Of a stretch of 64,000 nt of DNA, positions 56,844 through 64,000 are shown piece after piece. Position numbers and translations under genes: made by a program. The first letter of the stretch is position 1. Each line of letters starts with the position of its first letter. Below the pieces are notes generated by a model. The model saw nothing but the letters and a program-made list of their open reading frames with translations. It was not told the origin of the DNA and ran no database searches. Source of the DNA: Chloroflexota bacterium (GTDB taxonomy: Bacteria > Chloroflexota > Anaerolineae > UBA4142). The stretch spans positions 16,601 to 80,600 of the forward strand of contig JACQYF010000014.1 of assembly GCA_016208315.1 (NCBI GenBank). Direction: 5' to 3'.

Positions 56844-56866
56844 GATCACTCGTCGAGGAAGAAGCA

Positions 56867-57505
56867 ATGAGGTTCAAGGTATTTCTTTACGGTTCCTGCC
56901 TGCTCGTCGTCATCGCCCTGCTTCGAATTCCCTTGCCCGCGTTCGCTTGCGAACCGAACGACGCGGACCCCACGCGCTGCGCGAATTGGCGAACGCCCCG
57001 CGCGCTTCCCACCGTGCCCAAAGTCGCGGTGGCGCCCAAGCCGACAGCGGTCCCGGCCGTCGTCGCCGTCAACCGCGGCGCCGGGCCGCACGATGCTTTG
57101 GATATATCGGATGCGTGGCAGACGCTGGATCCTGGCGCGAGCATCTGGTACAAGATCGGCAGCGGCATCAATCGCCAGCGCCTCGAAGTCTGGCTGGATG
57201 CATGGGGCAAAAGCGGCATCGCCTTTGCGGCCTATTCGCCGGAACAGATGGGAGATTGGTCGCCCGCCACGCCGGCCAAGGGCCGCGGCACGCCGAATCG
57301 CGCCGACGCCAGACACGATCTGTGGTGGGTCGGCCAAGCGCCGGCGGGAGGAACCTGGTACGTTCTCGTGACCAACATCAACCCGGTCCCCGTCTCTTAC
57401 CGGCTGGGTTACAATCGCACGGAGACGGAGCAGAAGGACTGCACCGAACCCTACTTTGAACACATCAACGGCGTCGGGGTGATCTGGCCCGGACTGTGCA
57501 AATAG
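56867..57505 (+). CDS. Exported hypothetical protein
   Basis: A 212-residue protein. Signal peptide (MRFKVFLYGSCLLVVIALLRIPLPAFA), then a Pro/Val-rich spacer, then a domain with WQTLDPGASIWYKIGSG and GGTWYVLVTNINPVPVSYRLGYN. The pattern resembles pre-peptidase C-terminal (PPC)-like beta domains. Four Cys could form disulfides. GAGGAAG lies before the ATG. It sits in the ETF-ThDP enzyme operon with short gaps, but no functional link is evident. Confidence 0.7.
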   Translation: MRFKVFLYGSCLLVVIALLRIPLPAFACEPNDADPTRCANWRTPRALPTVPKVAVAPKPTAVPAVVAVNRGAGPHDALDISDAWQTLDPGASIWYKIGSGINRQRLEVWLDAWGKSGIAFAAYSPEQMGDWSPATPAKGRGTPNRADARHDLWWVGQAPAGGTWYVLVTNINPVPVSYRLGYNRTETEQKDCTEPYFEHINGVGVIWPGLCK

Positions 57506-57517
57506 CAGGAGTCGGTC

Positions 57518-59155
57518 ATGCTGGATGGCGGACGCTTGGTAGGCCGGATGCTCAAGCAAGAGGGCATCGAGGTCGTGTTCACGCTTTGCGGTGGGCACAT
57601 CATGCCGATCTACAATGGCCTGATTGACGAAGCAATCCGCATCATAGACCTCCGCCACGAGCAAGCCGCGGTGCACGCCGCGGATGGCTACGCGCGATTG
57701 ACGCGCCGCGCGGGCGTCGCGATCGTAACGGCCGGCGTCGGCGTGACCGATGCGGTAACCGGAATCGCGAACGCGTTCCAAGCCGATAGCCCCGTGCTCG
57801 TCATCGGCGGCCAAGCCCCGAGCGATCAATTCGAAATGGGGTCGCTGCAAGAGCTCGACAGCGTTACGCTCGTCTCGACGATCACGAAATGGTCGCGGAG
57901 CGTGCTGCACACGCGCCGCATCCCCGAATACCTCTCCATTGCTTTCCGCCAAATGTTTGCCGGGCGATACGGACCGGCGTTCCTCGAAGTCCCGATTGAC
58001 ATTCTCCTCGGCGCGGCGGAAGATTCCGAGATCGAATTTCCAACGAATTACCGCACGCCAGCCGTCCCGCGCGGCGATCCGGATGCAATTGCGGGCGCTG
58101 CGGCGCTGATCGAGCGCGCCGAGCGGCCCGCGGTGATCGCGGGCAGCGCGATCTGGTGGAGCGATGCTTCGGACGCGCTCGCGCGCTTGGCAGAACGCGC
58201 CGGGTTGCCGGTCTACCTCAATGCGATGGGCCGCGGCTCGCTCCCGCCCGACCACCCCAATTTTTTCGGCGCCTCACGCAAGCACGCGCTCGCGAACGCC
58301 GACATGATCCTCGTCATCGGCGCGCCGCTCGATTTTCGCTTGGGCTATGGCAAGACGCCCGGCTTTAACGCCGATGCCAAGATCGTCCAAGTGGACATTG
58401 ACGCGCGCGAAATCGGGCGCAACCGCGGGGCAGACGTTGGCATCGTCGGCGACGCGCGGGCGGTGATCGAGCAATTAGCTGGAGCAGTTGCCACAGTTCC
58501 CTCGCAAAGTTGGCTCAGGGAATTGAGGGAAATCGAAGGTAAAGAGGGAAACAAACTAACCGCGCTGATGAATTCCGATACCATCCCCGTTCATCCGATG
58601 CGGCTCGCCAAGGAAATCCGCGACGTGCTCGACGACGATACGATTGTGATCGGCGACGGCGGCAATATCGTTGCGCAAGCGGCGAAGGTCATCAACGTCG
58701 CCAAGCCGGGCCATTGGCTCGACCCCGGACGCTTTGGCTGTCTCGGCGTCGGCGTCCCGTTTGCGATTGCCGCCAAGATCGTCCACCCCAAGTCGTCCGT
58801 GATCATCATTCACGGCGATGGCGCGTTCGGGCTGAACGGTTTCGAGTTCGATACGGCCGTGCGCTTTAACCTGCCGATGGTTTCCGTGGTCGGCAACGAC
58901 GCGGCGTGGGGCCAAATCCGCGGGCCACAGTTGAATTTTTACGGCGTGGACCGCGCGGTCGCGTCCGCGCTCGCGCTAACGCGTTACGATCAAGTGGTGC
59001 AGGCGCTCGGCGGCTACGGCGAGTACGTGGACGATCCGCGCGCCATCCGCCCCGCGCTGGAACGCGCGCTCGCATCCGGCAAGCCCGCGTGCGTGAACGT
59101 GCGGATCGACGCGGAAGCGAACGCGGCGGTGAGCGCGAATTCGATGGCGGTGTAG
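57518..59155 (+). CDS. Thiamine pyrophosphate-dependent enzyme, acetolactate synthase/2-hydroxyacyl-CoA lyase type
   Basis: A 545-residue three-domain ThDP enzyme. The activating Glu48 is in DLRHEQAAVHAADGYAR; the ThDP-Mg motif begins HGDGAFGLNGFEF (about 432) and ends VVGNDAAWGQI. The central domain has AMGRGSLPPDHPNFFG and lacks clear FAD residues. Candidates are acetolactate synthase, oxalyl-CoA decarboxylase or 2-hydroxyacyl-CoA lyase. There is no small regulatory subunit gene next to it, which argues against a standard acetolactate synthase. AGGAG lies 7 nt before the ATG. Confidence 0.85.
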   Translation: MLDGGRLVGRMLKQEGIEVVFTLCGGHIMPIYNGLIDEAIRIIDLRHEQAAVHAADGYARLTRRAGVAIVTAGVGVTDAVTGIANAFQADSPVLVIGGQAPSDQFEMGSLQELDSVTLVSTITKWSRSVLHTRRIPEYLSIAFRQMFAGRYGPAFLEVPIDILLGAAEDSEIEFPTNYRTPAVPRGDPDAIAGAAALIERAERPAVIAGSAIWWSDASDALARLAERAGLPVYLNAMGRGSLPPDHPNFFGASRKHALANADMILVIGAPLDFRLGYGKTPGFNADAKIVQVDIDAREIGRNRGADVGIVGDARAVIEQLAGAVATVPSQSWLRELREIEGKEGNKLTALMNSDTIPVHPMRLAKEIRDVLDDDTIVIGDGGNIVAQAAKVINVAKPGHWLDPGRFGCLGVGVPFAIAAKIVHPKSSVIIIHGDGAFGLNGFEFDTAVRFNLPMVSVVGNDAAWGQIRGPQLNFYGVDRAVASALALTRYDQVVQALGGYGEYVDDPRAIRPALERALASGKPACVNVRIDAEANAAVSANSMAV

Positions 59156-59162
59156 TTGGAGA

Positions 59163-60434
59163 TTGGAGATTAGAGCATCCTTGAAACATTCGACTACCCA
59201 GCCACCGAACCACCGAACCACCGAACCACCCAACCAATCCTGGCCGTTGCTCGTCTTTCTCTTTTCGCTCGCGAATTTCCTCGAAATCGCCATCATGGCG
59301 CACTATGTCCTGTTTACGCCCGCATTTCTCAGCACGATCGGGTTCGGCGAGCAGGACATCAATGCGTGGACGGGACCACTCGCGTCAGTGGCTTTTCTCG
59401 TTGGCATTTGGTTCGTGCCGCTGTGGGGCGTTTTCGCCGACCGTTATGGGCGCAAGCCGCTCATCCTCCGCAGCTACTATGTCGAAGTCGCCGCAATGGT
59501 CATCGCGGCGTTGAGTCAGAATGTGTGGCTCTACCTCGTGGGACGCGCGCTGACGGGGTTGGCGCTCGGCAATACGGGACTGATGTACGCTTCGGTCACC
59601 GAAACCGCGCCGCGACATCGCTTGGCGTTGTCGCTGGGTCTGATCAACGGCTCGGCGCCGCTAGGTGGACTGGTCGGCGGGGTGGTCGGCGGATATGTGG
59701 TTTCTCAGTTCGGAGTCCATACGCTGTTTTGGATGGATGCCGCGGTTGCCGCCGTGATCGCGCTGCTGTTGACGTTGTTTTATCGCGAGACGTTTGTGCC
59801 CAAGCCGACGCCTCCCATTCCAGTGATGTTGAGCAATGCGCTCGGCGCGGTCGCCCATTCTCAAGTTGCCTTGACGATTTTCGTCGTCAGTTTCGCCTAC
59901 AGTGCCGCGTTCTTCTTTTCGTTTGCCTATTTGCCTGTGCGGATCGGCGAAATGGTCGGGCTGCAAGCGGCGCCCGCGGCCATCGGCATCACACAGGGAG
60001 TCGCCGGCGCGACGACGCTCGTCGGCTCGGCCATCTGGGGCGCGCTGGCCGACCGCCTGGGGCATCGCCGTTTGCTGGTCGTCTTGATGGCGACGGCCAT
60101 GGTGCTGTGGGTGCCCATTTATACGGCGCAGGACGTACTTTACCTGACGGTTCTGTGGGCGCTCTTTAACGTGGTCAGTCCGTCCGTATCGTCCTTGATG
60201 ATCACGATTATCAGTCTCAACGTTCCGGCGGACAAGCGCGGCGCGGTCTTGAGCATGATCTACATGCCGTTGAATGTCGCCTTTGTGGTTGCGCCATTTA
60301 CGGCTTCGCTGGTCGCGCGCAATCTGGAGGTGCGCGACGTGTTTCTCGTTTCGGCCGCGCTGTCGCTGTTAGCGCTCATCATTTTTGTGACGAATATCCA
60401 ACGGACGAGGGAGCACGCGAGGGCAGAGGGATAA
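59163..60434 (+). CDS. MFS transporter with a tandem octamer repeat at its 5' end
   Basis: A 423-residue 12-helix transporter of the drug:proton antiporter type; helix 1 is WPLLVFLFSLANFLEIAIMAHYVLF and the loop GVFADRYGRKPLI follows helix 2. Upstream of helix 1 there is no ATG in frame. Possible starts are TTG 59163 and TTG 59184, both before an octamer repeat (59202-59237) that encodes Thr/Pro/Asn/His-rich residues. Because 8 is not a multiple of 3, changes in copy number would shift the frame. Confidence 0.82.
   Translation: MEIRASLKHSTTQPPNHRTTEPPNQSWPLLVFLFSLANFLEIAIMAHYVLFTPAFLSTIGFGEQDINAWTGPLASVAFLVGIWFVPLWGVFADRYGRKPLILRSYYVEVAAMVIAALSQNVWLYLVGRALTGLALGNTGLMYASVTETAPRHRLALSLGLINGSAPLGGLVGGVVGGYVVSQFGVHTLFWMDAAVAAVIALLLTLFYRETFVPKPTPPIPVMLSNALGAVAHSQVALTIFVVSFAYSAAFFFSFAYLPVRIGEMVGLQAAPAAIGITQGVAGATTLVGSAIWGALADRLGHRRLLVVLMATAMVLWVPIYTAQDVLYLTVLWALFNVVSPSVSSLMITIISLNVPADKRGAVLSMIYMPLNVAFVVAPFTASLVARNLEVRDVFLVSAALSLLALIIFVTNIQRTREHARAEG
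59202..59237. repeat. Octamer repeat (CCACCGAA) x 4.5
   Basis: Three exact copies (59202-59225), one with a single change (59226-59233) and a half copy. It lies within the first codons of the MFS gene. Confidence 0.85.
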
Positions 60435-60440
60435 AAACCT

Positions 60441-60510
60441 TCCGCGAATCCGCGCGAATCTACGCCAATGATGTTTCTGATATTCGTGAAGATTCGCGAG
60501 ATTAGCGGAT
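60441..60510. repeat. TCCGCGAATC-type imperfect inverted repeat
   Basis: TCCGCGAATCCGCGCGAATC pairs imperfectly with GATTCGCGAGATTAGCGGA. It fills the gap between the MFS and SDR genes and ends 6 nt before the SDR ribosome site. Confidence 0.65.
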
Positions 60511-60529
60511 TATTTCAAGGAGAGGTTTG

Positions 60530-61282
60530 ATGTCACGTCTGGACGAGAAGGTCGCATTAGTAACTGGCGGCGGACGCGGGCTGGGGCGCGCGATTGCGCT
60601 GGCGTTTGCCGAGGCGGGCGCGGATGTCGCCGTTGCGAGCCGCACGCGCGAGCAATTGGACGAGGTCGCGGAAGCGATTCGCTCCAAGGGCCGCCGCGCG
60701 CTCGCGGTCGAGGTGGATGTGAGCGAGCCGGAATCCGTCGCCAAGATGGTGGCGGCGACGCGCGAGCAATTCGGGCGGATTGACATTCTGGTGAACAGCG
60801 CGGGAGTCTCTTGGGTCGAGCGCGTCTTTAGCATGAGCGATGGCACGTGGGACTGGATCATGAAGACGAATTTGTACGGCACGTTCTATTGCTGCCGCGA
60901 TGTCTCCAAGCTCATGCGGGCGCAAAAGAGCGGCAGTATCATCAACCTGGCATCGGTCGCGGGCGTGAAGGGGCCGCCCGGATTGGGCGCGTACGCGGCG
61001 ACCAAGGGCGGCGTGATGGCGCTCACCCGCGTGCTGGCGATGGAGATGATCCGCTACAATGTCCGTGCCAACGCGATCGCGCCCGGCTATTTCCGTACGG
61101 ATATGAACGCCGCCGCGCTCGACGATCCCGAGATCGGCCCCAAGATCGTCAAGCGCATTCCGATGCAGCGTGCGGGACAGCCCGAAGAGATCGGCCCGCT
61201 CGCGGTTTTCCTGGCGAGCGACGACGCGGCGTACATCACCGGCGAAATCTATTACATCAGCGGCGGCGAGATGGCGCAGTAG
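60530..61282 (+). CDS. SDR family oxidoreductase
   Basis: A 250-residue classical short-chain dehydrogenase/reductase. Cofactor motif TGGGRGLG (12-19), NSAG (89-92), catalytic Ser142, Tyr155 and Lys159 (YAATKGG). The C-terminal ASDDAAYITGEIYYISGGEMAQ is typical of FabG/gluconate 5-dehydrogenase-like members. ATG 60530 has AGGAG 7 nt upstream. The TAG stop is part of the repeated element that begins at 61278. Confidence 0.9.
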   Translation: MSRLDEKVALVTGGGRGLGRAIALAFAEAGADVAVASRTREQLDEVAEAIRSKGRRALAVEVDVSEPESVAKMVAATREQFGRIDILVNSAGVSWVERVFSMSDGTWDWIMKTNLYGTFYCCRDVSKLMRAQKSGSIINLASVAGVKGPPGLGAYAATKGGVMALTRVLAMEMIRYNVRANAIAPGYFRTDMNAAALDDPEIGPKIVKRIPMQRAGQPEEIGPLAVFLASDDAAYITGEIYYISGGEMAQ

Positions 61283-61358
61283 GGAACGCTCGCCGCAGCG
61301 TTCTCCAGGGAACAGTGAGCAGTAAACAGTAGCCAGTAGCCAGTATTCAGTAGTCAGA
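61278..61358. repeat. AGTAGGGAACGCT hairpin plus CAGTA-type short repeats
   Basis: GAACGCT/AGCGTT hairpin followed by GAACAGTGAGCAGTAAACAGTAGCC repeats of about 7 bp. The same unit recurs at 62068-62124. The SDR stop codon lies inside it. Confidence 0.8.
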
Positions 61359-61443
61359 AAGTTCGGGGACGGGGCGCGCGTTGCTCTGTCCTTTTTGGTT
61401 GATGGAACTTGCGACGTTCGAGCGTTGTATATAGTGCGTAAGA

Positions 61444-61474
61444 GATTTCCGAAATCTCGGAGATTTCGGAAATC
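61444..61474. promoter_or_regulatory. Perfect 31-bp palindrome upstream of the sigma factor gene
   Basis: GATTTCCGAAATCTC, central G, then its exact complement. It lies 23 nt before the TTG start and contains GGAGATTTC units. It may be an operator, a leader hairpin or another dispersed repeat. Confidence 0.55.
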
Positions 61475-61497
61475 GGCAAGTACCTTCGGAGCCATGA

Positions 61498-62073
61498 TTG
61501 GACGATGAGCGGGACCTGATCGCGCGCGCGCAGCGCGGCGATGCCCAGGCCTATGAATCGCTCGTGCGGCAGCACGAACAGCTCGCCTTCCGCGCGGCCT
61601 ACCTCATCACGCACGATGCCGCAGAGGCCGCCGACGCCGCGCAGGATGCGTTTCTGCGCGCCTATCGCGCCCTGAATTCGTTCAAGTTGGGCCAGCCGTT
61701 CCGCCCGTGGCTCTTGCGGATCGTCACCAATCAGGCGCTCAATCGTGTTAAAGCCGCTCAAAGGCGGACGCGCATGTCCGAACGTTACGCGCACGAATTG
61801 GAAATGAACCCGCGCGACCCATCGCCCGATCAAACGCTTGCCGAAAAAGAAGCGCACGCTCGTTTGCTTGATGCCGTGACTCGGCTGTCCGCGGACGAGC
61901 AAGCCCTGGTTTCGCTGCGCTATTTCTTGGAATTGCCCGAGAGCGAGGTCGCCGAGACGCTCGGGGTTCCGTTAGGGACGATCAAATCGCGTTTGCATCG
62001 CACGCTCGCACGGCTGCGCGAGATTATTCAGCGCGAGTTTCCCGATCTGGAACCAGTAATCAGTGAACAGTAG
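61498..62073 (+). CDS. ECF sigma-70 family RNA polymerase sigma factor
   Basis: A 191-residue sigma factor. Region 2 (about 10-80) with EAADAAQDAFLRAYRALNSFK and FRPWLLRIVTNQALNRVK; region 4 (about 125-180) with LPESEVAETLGVPLGTIKSRLHRTLARLRE. The TTG start has GGAG 6 nt upstream. The last residues (VISEQ) and the stop lie in a repeated element. The next gene encodes a single-pass membrane protein, probably its anti-sigma partner. Confidence 0.9.
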   Translation: MDDERDLIARAQRGDAQAYESLVRQHEQLAFRAAYLITHDAAEAADAAQDAFLRAYRALNSFKLGQPFRPWLLRIVTNQALNRVKAAQRRTRMSERYAHELEMNPRDPSPDQTLAEKEAHARLLDAVTRLSADEQALVSLRYFLELPESEVAETLGVPLGTIKSRLHRTLARLREIIQREFPDLEPVISEQ

Positions 62074-62124
62074 GGAACGCTCGCTGTAGCGTTCTCCAGC
62101 GAACAGTGAACAGTGAACAGTGAA
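62068..62124. repeat. Second AGTAGGGAACGCT hairpin with CAGTGAA heptamers
   Basis: Same unit as at 61278, here followed by three exact copies of CAGTGAA. It contains the sigma factor stop codon and, within the heptamers, the GTG start of the next gene. Confidence 0.85.
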
Positions 62125-62874
62125 CTCGACCGATTAGAACACGCACTCGTTCAAGCGGGGAAGGCAATCACGTATCCACCCACTCCCGCGCTGTCCTTGC
62201 GCGTGCGCGCGCAAATCGCGCCGCGAGCGACGCCGCGTGTGGCGGGGCTGCCGCGGCTCGCGCTTGCGGCGCTGGCTGCGCTGGTCATCGCCGTGAGTTT
62301 GCTCATCGCGTTCCCGGAGACGCGCGAGGCGCTCGCGCAGTTGCTCGGTTTGCGGACGATACGGATTATTCCGGTTACGCCGACGCCGACCGCTCCTCTT
62401 ATCCCCACGCCTACGCCGCAAGCGGGAAAGATACAATGCTGCGAGACGACGCTCGCGGACGCGCAAGCGCGCGCCCGGTTCAAGATTCTCCTGCCCCCGG
62501 GCGAGATTCCTTCACGCGTCCATTTCCAGGAACTGCCGAGTTTCGGCCCCGGAGGCCAACAGGCGATTCTCATTTTTGGCGATCCGAGTGCTCCGCGCTT
62601 TATGTTGTTCGAGGCCACGGACTTTTTGTACGGCAAGCTCGTGAGCGGCGGAACCGTCGTCGAAGAAACGCGCGTCAAGCAAGAGCGTGCGCTGTGGTTG
62701 ACGGGCGCGCCCCATTTGCTGGTCTATCTCGACGCGCGGGCCCAAGCCCAGTTCGACACCGAGCGGACGGTTTATGCGAACACGCTGGCCTGGGAAATCG
62801 GCGACGTGACCTACCGGCTCGAATCCGACTTAGCCAAAGAAGCAGCGGTCCGCCTCGCCGAGTCGCTGAAATAA
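62113..62874 (+). CDS. Single-pass membrane protein, likely anti-sigma factor
   Basis: A 253-residue protein. An N-terminal cytoplasmic part of about 45 residues, one membrane helix (LALAALAALVIAVSLLIAF, about 49-67), a Pro/Thr linker and an exported domain with resemblance to DUF4367-type sensor domains. Gene order just after an ECF sigma factor supports an anti-sigma role; no zinc-binding H-x3-C-x2-C motif is present. The GTG start lies in the heptamer repeat and no ribosome site is visible. Confidence 0.68.
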   Translation: MNSELDRLEHALVQAGKAITYPPTPALSLRVRAQIAPRATPRVAGLPRLALAALAALVIAVSLLIAFPETREALAQLLGLRTIRIIPVTPTPTAPLIPTPTPQAGKIQCCETTLADAQARARFKILLPPGEIPSRVHFQELPSFGPGGQQAILIFGDPSAPRFMLFEATDFLYGKLVSGGTVVEETRVKQERALWLTGAPHLLVYLDARAQAQFDTERTVYANTLAWEIGDVTYRLESDLAKEAAVRLAESLK

Positions 62875-62910
62875 CGGAGAGTTCAAACGGCAGCAGCCGC
62901 TAGACTCTAC

Positions 62911-63090
62911 GATTCAGTTGGCAAATTCGTAGGGGCAGTGCCTTGTGACTGCCCGTCCGGGGCAGTGCCTTGTGTCTGCCTGTCTGGGGCAGTGCCTTGT
63001 GCCTGCCCGTCCGGGGCAGTGCCTTGTGTCTGCCTGTCTGGGCAACCACGAGGGATTGCCCCTACGGCATGCGAATTTGCCAACCGAATC
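62911..63090. repeat. 180-bp cassette: inverted terminal arms enclosing four 27-bp repeats
   Basis: Left arm 62911-62929 and right arm 63072-63090 (CGAATTTGCCAAC..) are complementary over 19 bp with one mismatch. Inside lie four 27-bp units (62932, 62959, 62986, 63013), alternating between two variants, each starting GGGGCAGTGCCTTGTG, and a closing GGGCAACC...GCCCCTAC. No coding function. Confidence 0.85.
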
Positions 63091-63159
63091 ATTCCATTTG
63101 GCGCTTTTTCTGACGACGCGCGACGGAACCTTTCGGCGTCGGCGGTTGTAATAACAGTG

Positions 63160-64000
63160 ATGAAGTGGTTTCTGGTTGTTCTGATGTTGTTGGCGAGTGG
63201 CTGCGCGGCGTCGGCCGCGGGCTTGGCTACGCCTCAAGTTACTCCGCCGCCCACCGCGTCGCCCGTGCCCCTGGGACGCAATGCTATCTTTATCCTCGAT
63301 CCGCGCAACGGCAACGTGGTCACGCAAATTCTGGTAGTTGACCCGGACGAGAGGCGCGTCACTCAAACATATCGCACGCGCTATACGCCGGAAATTGCGT
63401 TTTCGCTTGATGGCTCGCGCTTGTATGTGGCCGACTCGTACCAATCGCGCGTGATCCGCGGCGAACCGCATGATGTCATCAGTGTGTACGACGCGCGCAC
63501 AGGCGACCTGCTGCGCGACGATGTGGAAATTCCGAAGCGATTGCTGTACAAGGGATTCCCGAACCCGCAGCCGTTTACGTTCCTCTCGCGCGATGGGCGC
63601 CGCGTGTTCGTCGGCAAATACGGCGATCCCGACATTCATGCGTTGCGGATGACTGTCCTCGACGCCGAGACATTCAAAACTCTCGCCGAGTATCCGCGGC
63701 CCGAATGCAATCTCTTGCCGCTGCGCGATGGTCGTGTGCTGTGCGCCGGTCAGTCGCAACTGCGGACGATTGACCCGTTGACGGGGACTGCATCGCAAGT
63801 ATCCGCGTCGGCGCCCGGCCTGGTCGCAGCGGTCGTCGCTTCGACACGCGATTGGGTGTACGCAGTCGGGACTGATGCGACCGGCGCAACGCTCGTCAGC
63901 GTTGTTGATCTCTCGTCATCGCCGCCGCATTTGGTTGCCGAGCGCGTTTCGCTCGATAGTCCGCCCGACTCGCGCGCCGGTTTCAATCACGTTGCGTTGA
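63160..64000 (+). CDS. Lipoprotein with YVTN/WD40-like propeller, truncated by the window edge
   Basis: The frame runs from ATG 63160 to the window end (280 codons) with no stop. Signal peptide MKWFLVVLMLLASGC with a likely lipid-bearing Cys15, then a Pro/Thr spacer, then propeller-like repeats such as AIFILDPRNGNVVTQIL, IAFSLDGSRLYVADSY, VISVYDARTGDLL and RTIDPLTGTASQVSAS. It looks like a surface-bound beta-propeller similar in style to YVTN-family or methylamine dehydrogenase-like proteins. The C-terminus is outside the window. Confidence 0.8.
   Translation, partial: MKWFLVVLMLLASGCAASAAGLATPQVTPPPTASPVPLGRNAIFILDPRNGNVVTQILVVDPDERRVTQTYRTRYTPEIAFSLDGSRLYVADSYQSRVIRGEPHDVISVYDARTGDLLRDDVEIPKRLLYKGFPNPQPFTFLSRDGRRVFVGKYGDPDIHALRMTVLDAETFKTLAEYPRPECNLLPLRDGRVLCAGQSQLRTIDPLTGTASQVSASAPGLVAAVVASTRDWVYAVGTDATGATLVSVVDLSSSPPHLVAERVSLDSPPDSRAGFNHVAL

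Noticed and set aside
56846..58255. 469-codon minus-strand frame
   Set aside because: Antisense to the exported protein and ThDP enzyme genes; Arg/His-rich shadow frame.
62932..63039. Possible CRISPR array
   Set aside because: Four 27-bp units are head to tail without spacers.
62914..63798. 294-codon minus-strand frame with Arg/His/Cys-rich repeats
   Set aside because: It runs antisense through the plus-strand lipoprotein gene and the 27-bp repeat cassette; its composition is that of a shadow frame in GC-rich DNA.

Overview
The window is a GC-rich bacterial chromosome segment. Its gene content suggests a Chloroflexota (Anaerolineae-like) organism. The pointers are exported proteins with Thr/Pro-rich 'PTPTAT' linkers, an 11-heme cytochrome carrying a DNRLRE domain, a tricorn protease, a MrfA-type helicase, a fused ETF beta/alpha protein and many small intergenic palindromes. 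This placement is inferred from gene style, not from a marker gene. One tRNA (Arg, CCG) is present. I see no rRNA, transposase or CRISPR array.

Layout: 1-13.3 kb holds a GNAT-domain gene interrupted by palindromic repeats, a MaoC hydratase, an aldo/keto reductase with ferredoxin, a tRNA-dihydrouridine synthase with YwbE, a tricorn protease, a small-molecule kinase, an MFS pump, a BNR-repeat protein and the helicase. 13.3-17.4 kb (minus) encodes an exported amidohydrolase and the multiheme cytochrome. 17.7-20.8 kb is a less GC-rich accessory islet with a VOC gene plus a truncated copy, DUF2442/DUF4160, DUF433, and a coupled DUF3883-DUF4928 restriction-like pair. 20.9-25.9 kb has a NUDIX hydrolase, a DrrAB-type ABC exporter and, divergently, acetyl-CoA carboxylase carboxyltransferase genes (accD/accA) joined by an apparent frameshift. 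26-28.9 kb has an acyl-CoA synthetase and a GH13 glycosidase.

29-40.8 kb is the most coherent block. It encodes a class III aminotransferase, a peptide/opine-type ABC importer without ATPases and an MmgE/PrpD protein, then a saccharopine-dehydrogenase-like protein, an octopine-dehydrogenase-family protein and a heterotrimeric flavoprotein dehydrogenase of the HcnABC/opine-oxidase/hydroxyproline-dehydrogenase type. The set looks like uptake and oxidation of an N-substituted amino acid such as an opine or imino acid; the substrate is unknown. Facing it on the minus strand is a compact cluster of DUF362 protein, D-cysteine desulfhydrase-like enzyme, sulfurtransferase, methyltransferase and DAO-type flavoprotein.

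46.4-64 kb holds a double-HTH regulator, a TPR protein, two exported proteins built from one repeated domain, an EF-G2-type GTPase, the tRNA with a DUF6941 gene, YgfZ, an ornithine cyclodeaminase homologue, the ETF fusion, a ThDP enzyme, an MFS transporter, an SDR, an ECF sigma factor with a likely membrane anti-sigma partner, and a lipoprotein running off the right edge.

Several families of palindromic repeats are scattered through the window. Many abut genes so closely that they contain the stop codon, a start codon or the Shine-Dalgarno sequence. At least two lie in frame inside coding sequences, similar in principle to Rickettsia palindromic elements.
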